DNA of 64,000 nucleotides from assembly GCF_010994095.1 (NCBI RefSeq), contig NZ_WJYO01000007.1, positions 290,310-354,309 on the forward strand, written 5' to 3'. The notes below the pieces were generated by a model, which did not search any database, was not told the origin of the DNA, and was given only the letters and a program-made list of their open reading frames with translations. The translations under genes and the position numbers were made by a program. This document shows, one piece after another, positions 35,321-43,794 of the stretch. Source of the stretch: Mumia xiangluensis (GTDB lineage Bacteria; Actinomycetota; Actinomycetes; Propionibacteriales; Nocardioidaceae). Each line of letters opens with the position of its first letter. Within the stretch, counting starts at the first letter, position 1.

Positions 35321-35884
35321 TCAGCCGCGCAGGCGCAGCGTGCCTGCGGACCAGCCGCGGGTCCAGATCCGCTCGACCTTCACACGGCTGCCGCTGTACG
35401 GCGCGTGAAGGATGCGGCCCTTGCCCCAGTAGATGCCCACGTGGTACTTGCGGGATCCACCGAAGAAGACGAGGTCGCCCTTGCGGATGTTGCTCTTCTT
35501 GATCTTGCGGACGCGGTGGTACTGCGAGTTCGCAGTGCGCGGGAGCTTCATCCCGGCCTTGCGGAACGAGTAAGACGTCAGGCCCGAGCAGTCGAAGGCG
35601 CCGGGGCCGCTGGCGCCGTAGCGGTACGGATCGCCCTTCTGGCGGGCGGCGACGCGCGAGGCGGAGACGATGCGCGCCGCACGACGGTGCTTCGCGCGCA
35701 TCTTCTTCTTCGCCGCCACCTGCTTGGCAGTGAGGGTCGAGAGCTTCGAGGAGGTCGCCGACTTCGCGGCGGTGGTGGTGGTCGCCGCGCTGGCGGAGTG
35801 CCCGGTCGTGAAGACCATGGCGAGCGCGGCAGCAGAGGCGATCGGCAGCGCAACAAGGCGCCGCATCCGGGGGGTCGCGAGCAT
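35321..35884 (-). CDS. secreted NlpC/P60-family peptidoglycan hydrolase
   Basis: 187 residues: signal peptide (about 1-33, ending SASA), a Lys/Ala/Thr-rich linker to about 70, then the NlpC/P60 catalytic domain with Cys99 in FDCSGLTSYSF, His148 in KYHVGIYWG and His160 in LHAPYSG. It cleaves peptide stems of peptidoglycan (probably D-Glu-mDAP/LL-DAP type bonds). Its leader carries a c-di-AMP riboswitch, as is common for actinobacterial wall hydrolases, so synthesis should fall when c-di-AMP is high. Confidence 0.92.
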   Translation of the reverse strand: MLATPRMRRLVALPIASAAALAMVFTTGHSASAATTTTAAKSATSSKLSTLTAKQVAAKKKMRAKHRRAARIVSASRVAARQKGDPYRYGASGPGAFDCSGLTSYSFRKAGMKLPRTANSQYHRVRKIKKSNIRKGDLVFFGGSRKYHVGIYWGKGRILHAPYSGSRVKVERIWTRGWSAGTLRLRG

Positions 35885-35898
35885 GTTGAGGTTTTCCC

Positions 35899-36082
35899 TT
35901 CCACGCCTGCGAAGTGAGCTGTCGGATTAGGGCCGAAGGATGGCCCCGTCCTGTGAAGGACTTCACCCCGAGCACGCATGACCACGGATGGCCTTCGTGC
36001 AGAGTTGGTTCCTCCGCTCCTGCCCGTCGGTTGTGTCGGTGAAGGGGGCGTGTGCAGGCGGGCAGGGTTCGGCGTTACCCAC
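35899..36082 (-). promoter_or_regulatory. ydaO/yuaA c-di-AMP riboswitch
   Basis: On the minus strand the leader shows the hallmark blocks of the ydaO aptamer in order: GGGTAACGCCGAACCC near the 5' end (about 36065-36080), a GC stem ending in GGCAGGAGCGGAGGAACC, GGGGTGAAG, GGCCCTAATCCGACAGCTCAC and the closing GCAGGCG (about 35903-35909). The downstream gene is an NlpC/P60 wall hydrolase, the usual target. Binding of c-di-AMP normally turns expression off. Exact stem ends are approximate. Confidence 0.9.
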
Positions 36083-36282
36083 ACACGATGTTCAGTTATG
36101 TGGTCGGACCCGGTCGCGTCCCGGTCTGACCCCGTATGAGGTTGTGTGGCCCGGTTTCAGGCCGCGGGCAACAGTAGGCAATCTCCCCGCAGCGCTCAAA
36201 CCGGACGTTTGTCACCCAATCTGTTCTTGGACGGTTGCCCAGTCGCCTCGGCCTGCTATCACAGCGATCTGATAGGCAGACC

Positions 36283-36296
36283 GTGACGATGGTCAC
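36283..36296. promoter_or_regulatory. possible CRP-family binding site
   Basis: GTGA-CGATGG-TCAC is a perfect GTGA-N6-TCAC dyad, the core of CRP sites. It lies about 200 nt upstream of the riboswitch 5' end, in a 320-nt stretch (36083-36403) where I see no gene. In M. tuberculosis rpfA, CRP and a ydaO element act on the same gene; that parallel is the reason for the call. Distance and lack of a mapped promoter keep it tentative. Confidence 0.35.
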
Positions 36297-36403
36297 GATT
36301 GGTCTCGTTCGTGTCTCAGGAAGATAACAACGGCCCTGACGGTGAGCCAACCGAAACGCCCAAGTTGGCCAAAGTTGGCCAAGTCGCCCTTGCGCCGGTG
36401 AGG

Positions 36404-37558
36404 TCAGTCGCCGAGCGAACGCACCCCGCGTACGGCCTCGACGACCGCTGCCGCCACCCCGTCGAGATCCGCCGGCGAAGCAGCGGTGAAGCGGACCGCC
36501 GTACGGGCGACCTCCGGGTCGATGCCCAGCGCCAGCAGCACACCAGAGGGTTCGTCCGATCCCGCGGCGCATGCCGAGCCGCTCGAGCACACGATGCCGT
36601 GGTCCTGCTCCAGCCCGAGGAGGACGGCCTCTCCCGAGGTCCCGGGGAAGCAGAACGACGCGTGGCCCGGCAGACGGCGCACCGGGTCCCCCGTGAGAAT
36701 CGCGCCGTCCGCACCGGCCAGCACGTCGCGGACGAAGCCGTCGCGCGCCAGCGCGAGCGCCTCGACGGGGCCTCGGGGACGAGGCCCGCCAGGCGTGACC
36801 TCGACGGCCAGCGAGAGCGCCGCCGCGAGGCCGATCGCGGCCGCGACGTTCTCCGTGCCGGACCGCCGGCCTCGCTCCTGACCGCCGCCGTGCACGAGCG
36901 GCTCGAGCGCCAGCCCCCGGCGTACCCAGAGGGCGCCGCTGCCCTTGGGCGCCCCCAGCTTGTGACCGCTCAGCGACAGCGCATCGACGCCGAGCGCCGC
37001 GGCGTCGACGGGCACGGAGCCGACCGCCTGCACGGCGTCGGTGTGCGCCAGCGCACCCTCGCGGTGTGCGATCTCGGCGATCGCCGCGACGGGCTGGAGG
37101 GTGCCGATCTCGTTGTTGGCGAGCATGACGGACACGAGCGTCGTCTCCGGGCCGATCAGCCGCTCCGCCTGCGCGACGTCCACGATGCCTGACGCGTCAA
37201 CCTCGAGCCTGTCCACACGGAAGCCGTGAAGACGCGCGAGGTAGTCGCACGCCTCCAGGACCGCCGGGTGCTCGATCGACGACGTGACGATGTGCCGACC
37301 ACGCGGCCGCGAGAGTGCGAGCCCCTTGATCGCCAGGTTGTCGGCCTCGGTGCCTCCGGACGTCCACACGATCTCCCCGGGTCGCCCACCGAGGGCAGCA
37401 GCCACGTCGCGCCGCGCGCCCTCGAGCGCGCGAGCGGCGGAGTCACCGAGCCCGTGATGGCTCGATGGGTTCCCGAACTCCCCCGTCAGGAACGGCCACA
37501 TGGCCTCGAGGACCTCGCGCCTCACCGGCGTCGTCGCGGCCGCGTCGAGGTAGCGCAC
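36404..37558 (-). CDS. cysteine desulfurase (NifS/IscS family), NAD-operon type
   Basis: A 384-residue PLP enzyme supplying sulfur for Fe-S clusters. It has YLDAAATTPV, GGTEADNLAI, the PLP Lys200 in SLSGHKLGAPKGSG and the active-site Cys324 in CSSGSACAAG. The GTG start directly follows the nadC stop. Location at the end of nadA-nadB-nadC suggests a NadS-type role, building the [4Fe-4S] cluster of quinolinate synthase. Confidence 0.93.
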   Translation of the reverse strand: MRYLDAAATTPVRREVLEAMWPFLTGEFGNPSSHHGLGDSAARALEGARRDVAAALGGRPGEIVWTSGGTEADNLAIKGLALSRPRGRHIVTSSIEHPAVLEACDYLARLHGFRVDRLEVDASGIVDVAQAERLIGPETTLVSVMLANNEIGTLQPVAAIAEIAHREGALAHTDAVQAVGSVPVDAAALGVDALSLSGHKLGAPKGSGALWVRRGLALEPLVHGGGQERGRRSGTENVAAAIGLAAALSLAVEVTPGGPRPRGPVEALALARDGFVRDVLAGADGAILTGDPVRRLPGHASFCFPGTSGEAVLLGLEQDHGIVCSSGSACAAGSDEPSGVLLALGIDPEVARTAVRFTAASPADLDGVAAAVVEAVRGVRSLGD

Positions 37559-38413
37559 TCAGACCGCCACCTCGACGTCCAGCCCCAGGTCGAGGGCGGT
37601 CGCGCTGTGGGTGAGCGCGCCGACCGAGATCAGGTCGACGCCGGTCTCGGCGACCTCGCGGATCCCGGGGAGCGTGATGCCGCCGCTTGCCTCGACGAGG
37701 GCACGGCCGGCCACCTTCTCGACCCCCGTACGCAGGTCGTCGAGGGAGAAGTTGTCGAGCATGACCGTGTCGACGCCGGCGGCGAGGACCGCGTCGAGCT
37801 GGTCGAGCCGGTCGACCTCGACCTCGAGGTGCACCGTGTGAGGGAGCGCCGCTCGGGCAGCTCGCAGCGCTGCCGTGATCCGGTCGGGGTCGTCGCCGAG
37901 GACGGCCAGGTGGTTGTCCTTGGCCATCACGGCGTCCGACAGCGAGTAGCGGTGGTTGTGACCGCCGCCGCAACGGACGGCGTACCGCTCGAACGCGCGC
38001 AGCCCCGGCGTCGTCTTGCGCGTGTCGACGATCCGGACGCCGGTCCCGGCGACGGCGTCGACGTACGCTCGGGTCGCGGTGGCGATCCCCGACATCCGTT
38101 GGGCGAAGTTCAGGGCGACGCGCTCGCCGCGCAGCACACCGCGGGCGGGTCCCGAGATGGTTGCGACAACAGTCCCAGGAACGAGGTCGTCACTGTCGCC
38201 ACGCTCGGGTCGCACCTCGATCGTGGGGTCAACGGCGGCGAACGTCGCCGCGACGACCGCGCTGCCGGACAGCACCCCCGGGCGGCGAGCCACCATCCGT
38301 GCCGTCGCGACGGCGTCGGCGGGGACCAGCACCTCTCCGGTGATGTCACCCCAGGGCGCGTCCTCCGCCAGAGCCGCGGAGACGGCGGAGGTGATGATCG
38401 CGTCGGTCAGCAT
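37559..38413 (-). CDS. nadC: nicotinate-nucleotide pyrophosphorylase (carboxylating)
   Basis: Quinolinate phosphoribosyltransferase: quinolinate plus PRPP gives nicotinate mononucleotide and CO2. 284 residues with EDAPWGDITGE, ALNFAQRMSGIATATRAYVDAV, VDTRKTTPGLRAFERYAVRCGGGHNHRYSLSDAVMAKDNHL, VEVDRLDQLDAVLAAGVDTVMLDNF and VEASGGITLPGIREVAETGVDLISVGALTHS. The ATG overlaps the nadB stop by 7 nt. Confidence 0.96.
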   Translation of the reverse strand: MLTDAIITSAVSAALAEDAPWGDITGEVLVPADAVATARMVARRPGVLSGSAVVAATFAAVDPTIEVRPERGDSDDLVPGTVVATISGPARGVLRGERVALNFAQRMSGIATATRAYVDAVAGTGVRIVDTRKTTPGLRAFERYAVRCGGGHNHRYSLSDAVMAKDNHLAVLGDDPDRITAALRAARAALPHTVHLEVEVDRLDQLDAVLAAGVDTVMLDNFSLDDLRTGVEKVAGRALVEASGGITLPGIREVAETGVDLISVGALTHSATALDLGLDVEVAV

Positions 38414-39960
38414 GCGTGGTCTCCCTTGCGCACCCACGAGAGGTGCCGGTCGAAGCCGGGGTCCCGCTGCGGGAAGTCGCGGCGGAAGTGCGCGCCGCGC
38501 GACTCCGTGCGCGCGAGTGCCGCGGCCACGACCAGCCCGGCGATCTCCAGCAGGTTGGCGTCCTCGTACGAGGCGGCGGTGCCGTCGGCGGGTGCCGACC
38601 AGCCCGCGAGGGTATCCGCCGCCGCGCTCAGCGTCGCGCCGTCGCGGACCAGGCCGGCCGCGAGCCACATCGTCTCCTGGAGCTCTGCCCGGTCGACCGG
38701 CTGCGCCTGCCCGGTCGCACCCCTCGGGGCGTACGGCGTGGGCTCGCCCTCGAACACCGCCGGGGCCGCGCTCGCGAGCGCCGGCACGCACCGGAGGGCG
38801 GTCACCGCACCCTCGAGCAGCGAGTTGGAGGCCAGGCGGTTCGCGCCGTGCAGGCCGGTGCACGCGGCCTCGCCGACGGCGTACAGCCCGGGGACGCTCG
38901 TCCGCCCGGACAGGTCGGTGCGGATGCCCCCCATGAAGTAGTGCGCGGCCGGGGTCACTGGGATCGGCTCGCGGTCCCAGCGGAGCCCGTGGGCGCGGCA
39001 ACGCGTGTCCAGCCCGGGGAAGCGGCGTGCGAGGAAGTCCGCACCCAGCGCCGTGGCGTCGAGGTGGACGGGCGTGCCGCCTTGCTCGAGCATGACGCGA
39101 GCGATCTCGCGCGCGACGACGTCGCGGGGTGCGAGCTCGGCGTCCGGGTGGACGTCGACCATGAACCGGCGGCCGGTGGCGTCGCGCAGGACCGCACCCT
39201 CCCCGCGGACGGCCTCCGAGATCAGCCCTCCCCCGGGTACGGCGAGACGCGTCGGGTGGAACTGGTACATCTCGAGGTCGGCCACATGCGCGCCGCCACG
39301 CAGCGCGAGCGCCAGCCCGTCTCCGGTCGCGACCGACGGGTTGGTCGTGTGGGAGTAGAGCTGGCCCGCACCGCCGGTGGCGAGCACCACCGCGTCCGCG
39401 TCGATCGTCTGGGGGCGTCCGCTGGGGACGCCGACGCACACCACGCCCGCGACCGCCCCGTCACGCACGACCAGCTCGGTCACGAGCGTCCGCTCGCGGA
39501 CGACGACCGCACCGCTGCGGACCTTCGCCGCCAGCGCCCTGACGATCTCCGCGCCGGTGGCGTCCCCGTCGGCGTGCAGGATGCGCGGCGCGGAGTGCGC
39601 CGCCTCCAGGCCGAGCGCGAGACGCCCGTCGACCCGGTCGAACCGCGTGCCCCAGCGCATCAGCGCCGACACGGCATCCGGCCCGTCACCGCAGACGGTC
39701 TCGGCCACCGACCGGTCGACGAGCCCGGCGCCGGCCGTGACCGTGTCCGTGACGTGCGCAGCCACCGAGTCCTCGACCCCGGGGCGCGCCGCGGCGTCGA
39801 GGACGACGGCGATCCCACCCTGGGCGTACCGCGTCGTGGCCTCACCCAGCACGCCCTTGGTGACCAGGACGACGTCGTGCGTCGCGCTGGCCTCGACCGC
39901 GACCGTCATCCCGGCGATGCCGCTGCCGACGACCACCACGCGGCGGCGCACGGCGCTCAC
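38407..39960 (-). CDS. nadB: L-aspartate oxidase
   Basis: A flavoenzyme converting L-aspartate to iminoaspartate. 517 residues from GTG 39958-39960, whose GTGA overlaps the nadA stop. It has the dinucleotide motif VVVVGSGIAGMTVAVEAS, YAQGGIAVV, ATGGAGQLYSHTTNP, MYQFHPTRL, PAAHYFMGGIRTDLSGRTSVPGLYAVGEAACTGLHGANRLASNSLLEG. The C-terminal helical domain ends FRRDFPQRDPGFDRHL. The product passes to NadA. Confidence 0.95.
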   Translation of the reverse strand: MSAVRRRVVVVGSGIAGMTVAVEASATHDVVLVTKGVLGEATTRYAQGGIAVVLDAAARPGVEDSVAAHVTDTVTAGAGLVDRSVAETVCGDGPDAVSALMRWGTRFDRVDGRLALGLEAAHSAPRILHADGDATGAEIVRALAAKVRSGAVVVRERTLVTELVVRDGAVAGVVCVGVPSGRPQTIDADAVVLATGGAGQLYSHTTNPSVATGDGLALALRGGAHVADLEMYQFHPTRLAVPGGGLISEAVRGEGAVLRDATGRRFMVDVHPDAELAPRDVVAREIARVMLEQGGTPVHLDATALGADFLARRFPGLDTRCRAHGLRWDREPIPVTPAAHYFMGGIRTDLSGRTSVPGLYAVGEAACTGLHGANRLASNSLLEGAVTALRCVPALASAAPAVFEGEPTPYAPRGATGQAQPVDRAELQETMWLAAGLVRDGATLSAAADTLAGWSAPADGTAASYEDANLLEIAGLVVAAALARTESRGAHFRRDFPQRDPGFDRHLSWVRKGDHAC

Positions 39961-41225
39961 CGCGTCTCCGGAGGACGGGCCGCCAGCATGCGCTCGAGCG
40001 CGACACGGGCGCCGCCCGCAACTTGGGCGTCGACCTCGATCCGGTTCTCGACCCGTCCGTCGACGAGGCCCTCGAGCACCCAGGCGAGGTAGCCGGGGTG
40101 GATCCGGTACATCGTCGAGCACGGGCACACCACGGGGTCGAGGCAGAAGATCGTGTGCTCGGGGTGCTCCGCGGCGAGCCGTTGGACGAGGTTGATCTCG
40201 GTGCCGATCGCGAACGTCGTCCCGGCGGGTGCGGCCTCGACGGCCTTGCGGATGTAGTCGGTCGACCCAGCCTCGTCCGCCGCGTCCACGACCGGCATCG
40301 GGCACTCGGGGTGCACGATCACGCGCACGTCGGGGTGCTCCGCCCGAGCCTTCTCGATCTGGGCGACCGTGAACCGCTTGTGGACCGAGCAGAACCCGTG
40401 CCAGAGCAGCACCTTCGCGTCGACCAGGCTCTGCTCGTCGTTGCCGCCGAGCGGCTTGCGCGGGTTCCACATGGGCATCGCGTCGAGGCTGACGCCCATG
40501 GCCTTCGCGGTGTTGCGGCCGAGGTGCTGGTCGGGGAAGAAGAGCACGCGGTGCGCACGCTCGAACGCCCAGCGCAGCACCGTCTCGGCGTTGGACGACG
40601 TGCAGACGATGCCACCGTGGTCGCCGCAGAACCCTTTGAGCGCTGCAGAGGAGTTCATGTAGGTCACCGGGATCAGCGGCACCTTGCCGTCGGCGTCGGG
40701 CGCCGTCCCGTACAGCTCCTCGAGCTCCGCCCATGCCTGCTCGACCGAGTCGATGTCCGCCATGTCCGCCATCGAGCACCCGGCGGCCAGGTTCGGGAGG
40801 ATCACCGCCTGCTGCGGCCCCGAGAGGATGTCGGCGGTCTCTGCCATGAAGTGGACGCCGCAGAACACGATCGCCTCGGCGTCGGGACGCGTCAGCGCGG
40901 CGTTCGCGAGCTGGAACGAGTCACCGATGAAGTCGGCGTGCTTGACGACCTCGTCGCGCTGGTAGAAGTGGCCGAGGATCACCAGCCGGTCGCCGAGCGT
41001 GTCCTTGGCGGCGCGGATGCGGGAGTCGAGCTCGTCGGCGGACATCTGCGTGTACGCGGCAGGCAGCACGCCCTGGCGCGGAGCCTCGGCGGGGATCGGG
41101 TCGGCCATCGAGGCGCCTGGGCCGTACGACGCGGGTGCGAGGTCGAACGTCCACGGGCCGTCGGCGAGGTCAGGCGCACAGGTCGCCCCGGGTGCGCTTC
41201 GGACGACAGTGTCGACAGAGGTCAT
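39957..41225 (-). CDS. nadA: quinolinate synthase
   Basis: Condenses iminoaspartate with dihydroxyacetone phosphate to quinolinate using a [4Fe-4S] cluster. 422 residues with LVILGHFYQRDEVVKHADFIGDSFQLA, FCGVHFMAETADIL, GFCGDHGGIVCTSSNAE and CLDPVVCPCSTMYRIHPGYLAW, which supply the cluster Cys residues. An N-terminal extension of about 75 residues precedes the core, as in other actinobacteria. It lies 64 nt downstream of nrtR and heads nadABC. Confidence 0.96.
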   Translation of the reverse strand: MTSVDTVVRSAPGATCAPDLADGPWTFDLAPASYGPGASMADPIPAEAPRQGVLPAAYTQMSADELDSRIRAAKDTLGDRLVILGHFYQRDEVVKHADFIGDSFQLANAALTRPDAEAIVFCGVHFMAETADILSGPQQAVILPNLAAGCSMADMADIDSVEQAWAELEELYGTAPDADGKVPLIPVTYMNSSAALKGFCGDHGGIVCTSSNAETVLRWAFERAHRVLFFPDQHLGRNTAKAMGVSLDAMPMWNPRKPLGGNDEQSLVDAKVLLWHGFCSVHKRFTVAQIEKARAEHPDVRVIVHPECPMPVVDAADEAGSTDYIRKAVEAAPAGTTFAIGTEINLVQRLAAEHPEHTIFCLDPVVCPCSTMYRIHPGYLAWVLEGLVDGRVENRIEVDAQVAGGARVALERMLAARPPETR

Positions 41226-41289
41226 GCTCGTTGCCTTCCTGGAGGTTGCCGGGCCGAGCCGGCGGGTGCGGTGACGGTGCGAGGCACGG

Positions 41290-41979
41290 TCAGAGCCGCG
41301 TGAGGGGTCCGTTGTCGGCGAGGTCGCTCGCCGCACGATGTCGGTAGAGCTTGGGCGGCCGGTGCCGTCCGCCGACGAGGTACTCGCCGGTCGGCTCGAC
41401 GCCTCCGCTGGACTCGACCTGGCGCCGGAAGTTGGCCGGGTCGAGCGTGCGCTGGAGCACCACCTCGTACACCTGGCGCAGCTGCGCGAGGGTGAACGTC
41501 TCACCGAGGAACGCCTGAGCGATCCGCGAGTACTCCATCTTGGTCCGGAGCCGCCACAGCGCGTAGTCGACGATCGTGGCGTGGTCGAACGCGAGCTCGG
41601 GGGGATGGTCGGCGGCGTGCCACGCGACGTTGTCGTCCTCGATCCCTCGCTCGGCCTCCTCCGGGCGGACGAGCGCCCAGTAGACGACCGAGATGACGCG
41701 GGGTCCGGGGACCGGCTTGGACGCGCGGTCGACGTGGCCGAAGGTATAGAGCTGCTCGAGGTACGTCGGGCTCAGCGCCGTCGTCTCGACGAGGGTACGG
41801 CGGGCGGTGTCCGTGAGGTCCTCGTCCGGGCGGACCGGCCCGCCCGGGAGCGCCCAGCTGCCCTCGTACGGCTGACGGACGCGGCGCACCAGCGGCATGC
41901 CCAGGGCGGTGCAGTCGTTCCTCGGGTCGTCGCGCAACGCGAAGATGACGGTGGAAACAGCGATCTCGATCCCGTGCAT
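41290..41979 (-). CDS. nrtR: NrtR-type Nudix-related transcriptional regulator of NAD biosynthesis
   Basis: 229 residues from the ATG at 41977-41979, with AAGGAGG 6 nt upstream. The N-terminal Nudix-fold domain contains the box region GGPVRPDEDLTDTARRTLVETTAL, in which the catalytic Glu pair and Gly are lost (RTLVETTAL instead of REUxEExGU), so hydrolysis is unlikely. The C-terminal winged helix ends FTLAQLRQVYEVVLQRTLDPANFRRQVES...PPKLYR, as in NrtR. Effectors in the family are ADP-ribose-like NAD derivatives. It is same-strand upstream of nadABC, so it is likely the autoregulated repressor of the operon. Confidence 0.88.
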   Translation of the reverse strand: MHGIEIAVSTVIFALRDDPRNDCTALGMPLVRRVRQPYEGSWALPGGPVRPDEDLTDTARRTLVETTALSPTYLEQLYTFGHVDRASKPVPGPRVISVVYWALVRPEEAERGIEDDNVAWHAADHPPELAFDHATIVDYALWRLRTKMEYSRIAQAFLGETFTLAQLRQVYEVVLQRTLDPANFRRQVESSGGVEPTGEYLVGGRHRPPKLYRHRAASDLADNGPLTRL

Positions 41980-41989
41980 CGCGTGCCTC

Positions 41990-42042
41990 CTTAGTAAGTG
42001 TCGCTCCGACCTGAACACATAATAGTCATAGGCACCCTTACT
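41990..42042 (-). promoter_or_regulatory. nrtR-nad operon promoter and candidate operator
   Basis: On the minus strand a -10 like TATTAT lies at 42019-42024. An inverted pair AGTAAG (42037-42042, read on minus) and CTTACT (41993-41998) flanks it; the inner copy forms the dyad CTTACTAAG, which runs into the ribosome site AAGGAGG. This is the natural place for NrtR to bind. I have not matched it to a published NrtR motif. Confidence 0.45.
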
Positions 42043-42095
42043 CGCCACATGGGTGTCCGAAGTCCCGGGACGTGAGAGGTCGAGCGCGACGCGGA

Positions 42096-43667
42096 TCAGG
42101 CGACGGCGCCGGCGCGGCGGCGCTTGTCCTCGTACATCCGCGTATCCGCGACGGCGTAGAGGTCGCTGGGCAGGAAGCCCTCGCGCGAGGAGGCCAGCCC
42201 CATGCTGAGCCCGATGCCTGCAGGGCGGCCGACCGAGGTCAGCGACACGACCCGTGCCGCGAGCTGGATGCGGTCCATCACCAACTGAGCCTCCACGGTC
42301 TCCGCCTCCGCCAGAACGACGGCGAACTCGTCGCCGCCCACCCGCGCAGACCGGTCACCGCTGCGGATGTTGCTGCGGATGACGTCCGCGACGGCTCGCA
42401 GCGCGACATCGCCCGCGGCGTGGCCAAGCGTGTCGTTCAGCTCCTTGAGGCGGTCGACGTCGACGACGATGAGGCAGGCCTCGGCTCCGTCGGCGGCGAT
42501 GTCGGCGATCCACTCGTCGAAGGCGCGCCTGTTGCCGAGCCCGGTGAGCGCATCCTCGCGGGCGGCCCGGACGGCGGCGTCGTGCGCCCTCGACCGCTCG
42601 TACCCGGCGATCGCCGCGCGCATCATCTCCAGGTCGCTCTGGTGCTGCTGACGCCACGCCCACGCGATGCTGCGGCCGTACCCGAGGCCGGCCCCCGCGG
42701 ACGGGTAGCCCATCGCGTCGGCCACCCGCAGCGTCGCCCACCGCACGTAGCGCTGGACGTTGAGGTCGTCGACACCTTCGAGGCGGATCAGCGCCCGGCG
42801 GGCCTCGCGCTGCGCCTCGGCGATCTCGCCGACCTCGACGTACGCGACGGCGAGCAGGGCTGTGGCCTCCATCTCGAAGCCCGCGTGCGACGCATCGCTG
42901 AGGTTGCTGCGACAGACGTGGAGCTCACCGATCCAGCGGCCGGGATCGCCCGGCCACGCTGCCGCTGCGCGAAGGTAGCGCGCGAGCGGGAAGACGGTGC
43001 CCTCGACCTGCTCGGTCGCCGCAAGGGCGAGAGAGCGCTCGGCCCACCGGACGACCTCGGCGCGACGGAGCTCGACCTCGTCCTCGAGCGCCGGGTCCAT
43101 GAGCATGTCGAGCTCTTTCACCCAGTGGTAGTTCACGGTGGCGAGATTGCGCGCGTCGAGGGCTCGCGACCCGGCGAGGTCGAGGATCCTGTCGTCGATC
43201 TCGATCGCGCCCTCGTAGTGCGGGACCGCGAGCTCGAAGAGGCCGAACCGCTCGTACGCCTGTCCGAGCTGGGTGTGCGCCCAGGCGCGGAGCCCGTCGC
43301 GACGCGACGCACGCAGCTCGTACTCTGCCCGGACCAGGTCCTCGACGGCGTCGGCCGGCCGGTTGTCCTGGAGCACGGCGATGGCGCGCGTGGCGCAGCC
43401 GATCGCGACCCAGCCGGGTTCGTCGAGCACGAGCCCGATCGCCTGGCACGCAGCGGCGGCGCGTGAAGCCTGCCCGACGGAGCCGTCCTGGACCGCGGCG
43501 GTGGCGAGCACGTACTCGGCGAGCGCGCGCGGCTCCGAGGGCTCGCGGCCGAGGTCGCGCAGGAGGTTCTTCATCGCCGCCACGGCGGACGCGCCGTCAC
43601 CACCCCGGATCGCCGCGAGCGCGGTCGTCAGGCTGGTGGCATGCGACGACGTGATCGAAGAGGTCAT
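42096..43667 (-). CDS. diguanylate cyclase with TPR-like N-terminal region
   Basis: 523 residues with no membrane span. The first about 350 residues are alpha-helical, with TPR-like units (AWAHTQLGQAYERFGLFELAVPHYEGAIEI, ALLAVAYVEVGEIAEAQREARRAL). The C-terminal GGDEF domain starts EDALTGLGNRRAFDEW and has the intact signature RVGGDEFAVVL plus an RxxD inhibitory site (RSGD, five residues before). It should make c-di-GMP and be product-inhibited. A GAAAGGAG ribosome site precedes the ATG. Confidence 0.92.
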   Translation of the reverse strand: MTSSITSSHATSLTTALAAIRGGDGASAVAAMKNLLRDLGREPSEPRALAEYVLATAAVQDGSVGQASRAAAACQAIGLVLDEPGWVAIGCATRAIAVLQDNRPADAVEDLVRAEYELRASRRDGLRAWAHTQLGQAYERFGLFELAVPHYEGAIEIDDRILDLAGSRALDARNLATVNYHWVKELDMLMDPALEDEVELRRAEVVRWAERSLALAATEQVEGTVFPLARYLRAAAAWPGDPGRWIGELHVCRSNLSDASHAGFEMEATALLAVAYVEVGEIAEAQREARRALIRLEGVDDLNVQRYVRWATLRVADAMGYPSAGAGLGYGRSIAWAWRQQHQSDLEMMRAAIAGYERSRAHDAAVRAAREDALTGLGNRRAFDEWIADIAADGAEACLIVVDVDRLKELNDTLGHAAGDVALRAVADVIRSNIRSGDRSARVGGDEFAVVLAEAETVEAQLVMDRIQLAARVVSLTSVGRPAGIGLSMGLASSREGFLPSDLYAVADTRMYEDKRRRAGAVA

Positions 43668-43691
43668 CGCACTCCTTTCGAGCCCACCGCC

Positions 43692-43722
43692 AGTATCGCC
43701 TCAAACGTCCGTTTTCGAGGCG
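43692..43722 (-). promoter_or_regulatory. candidate promoter and operator of the GGDEF gene
   Basis: On the minus strand GATACT (43692-43697) could be the -10. Directly upstream is an imperfect dyad, CGCCTC...GAGGCG with AT-rich inner arms (43697-43722), placed where a repressor would cover the -35. No regulator is assigned. Confidence 0.35.
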
Positions 43723-43794
43723 CTCTTTACAGACAAGTTCATGCGGGGGCCACGCCCCGACGGTATTGCAACGTCGCCAGATAGCCTGGCGTCG

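Noticed and set aside
35988..36272. Plus-strand 94-codon frame over the riboswitch region
   Set aside because: It overlaps the c-di-AMP riboswitch antisense and has no ribosome site, domain or conservation signal I can see.
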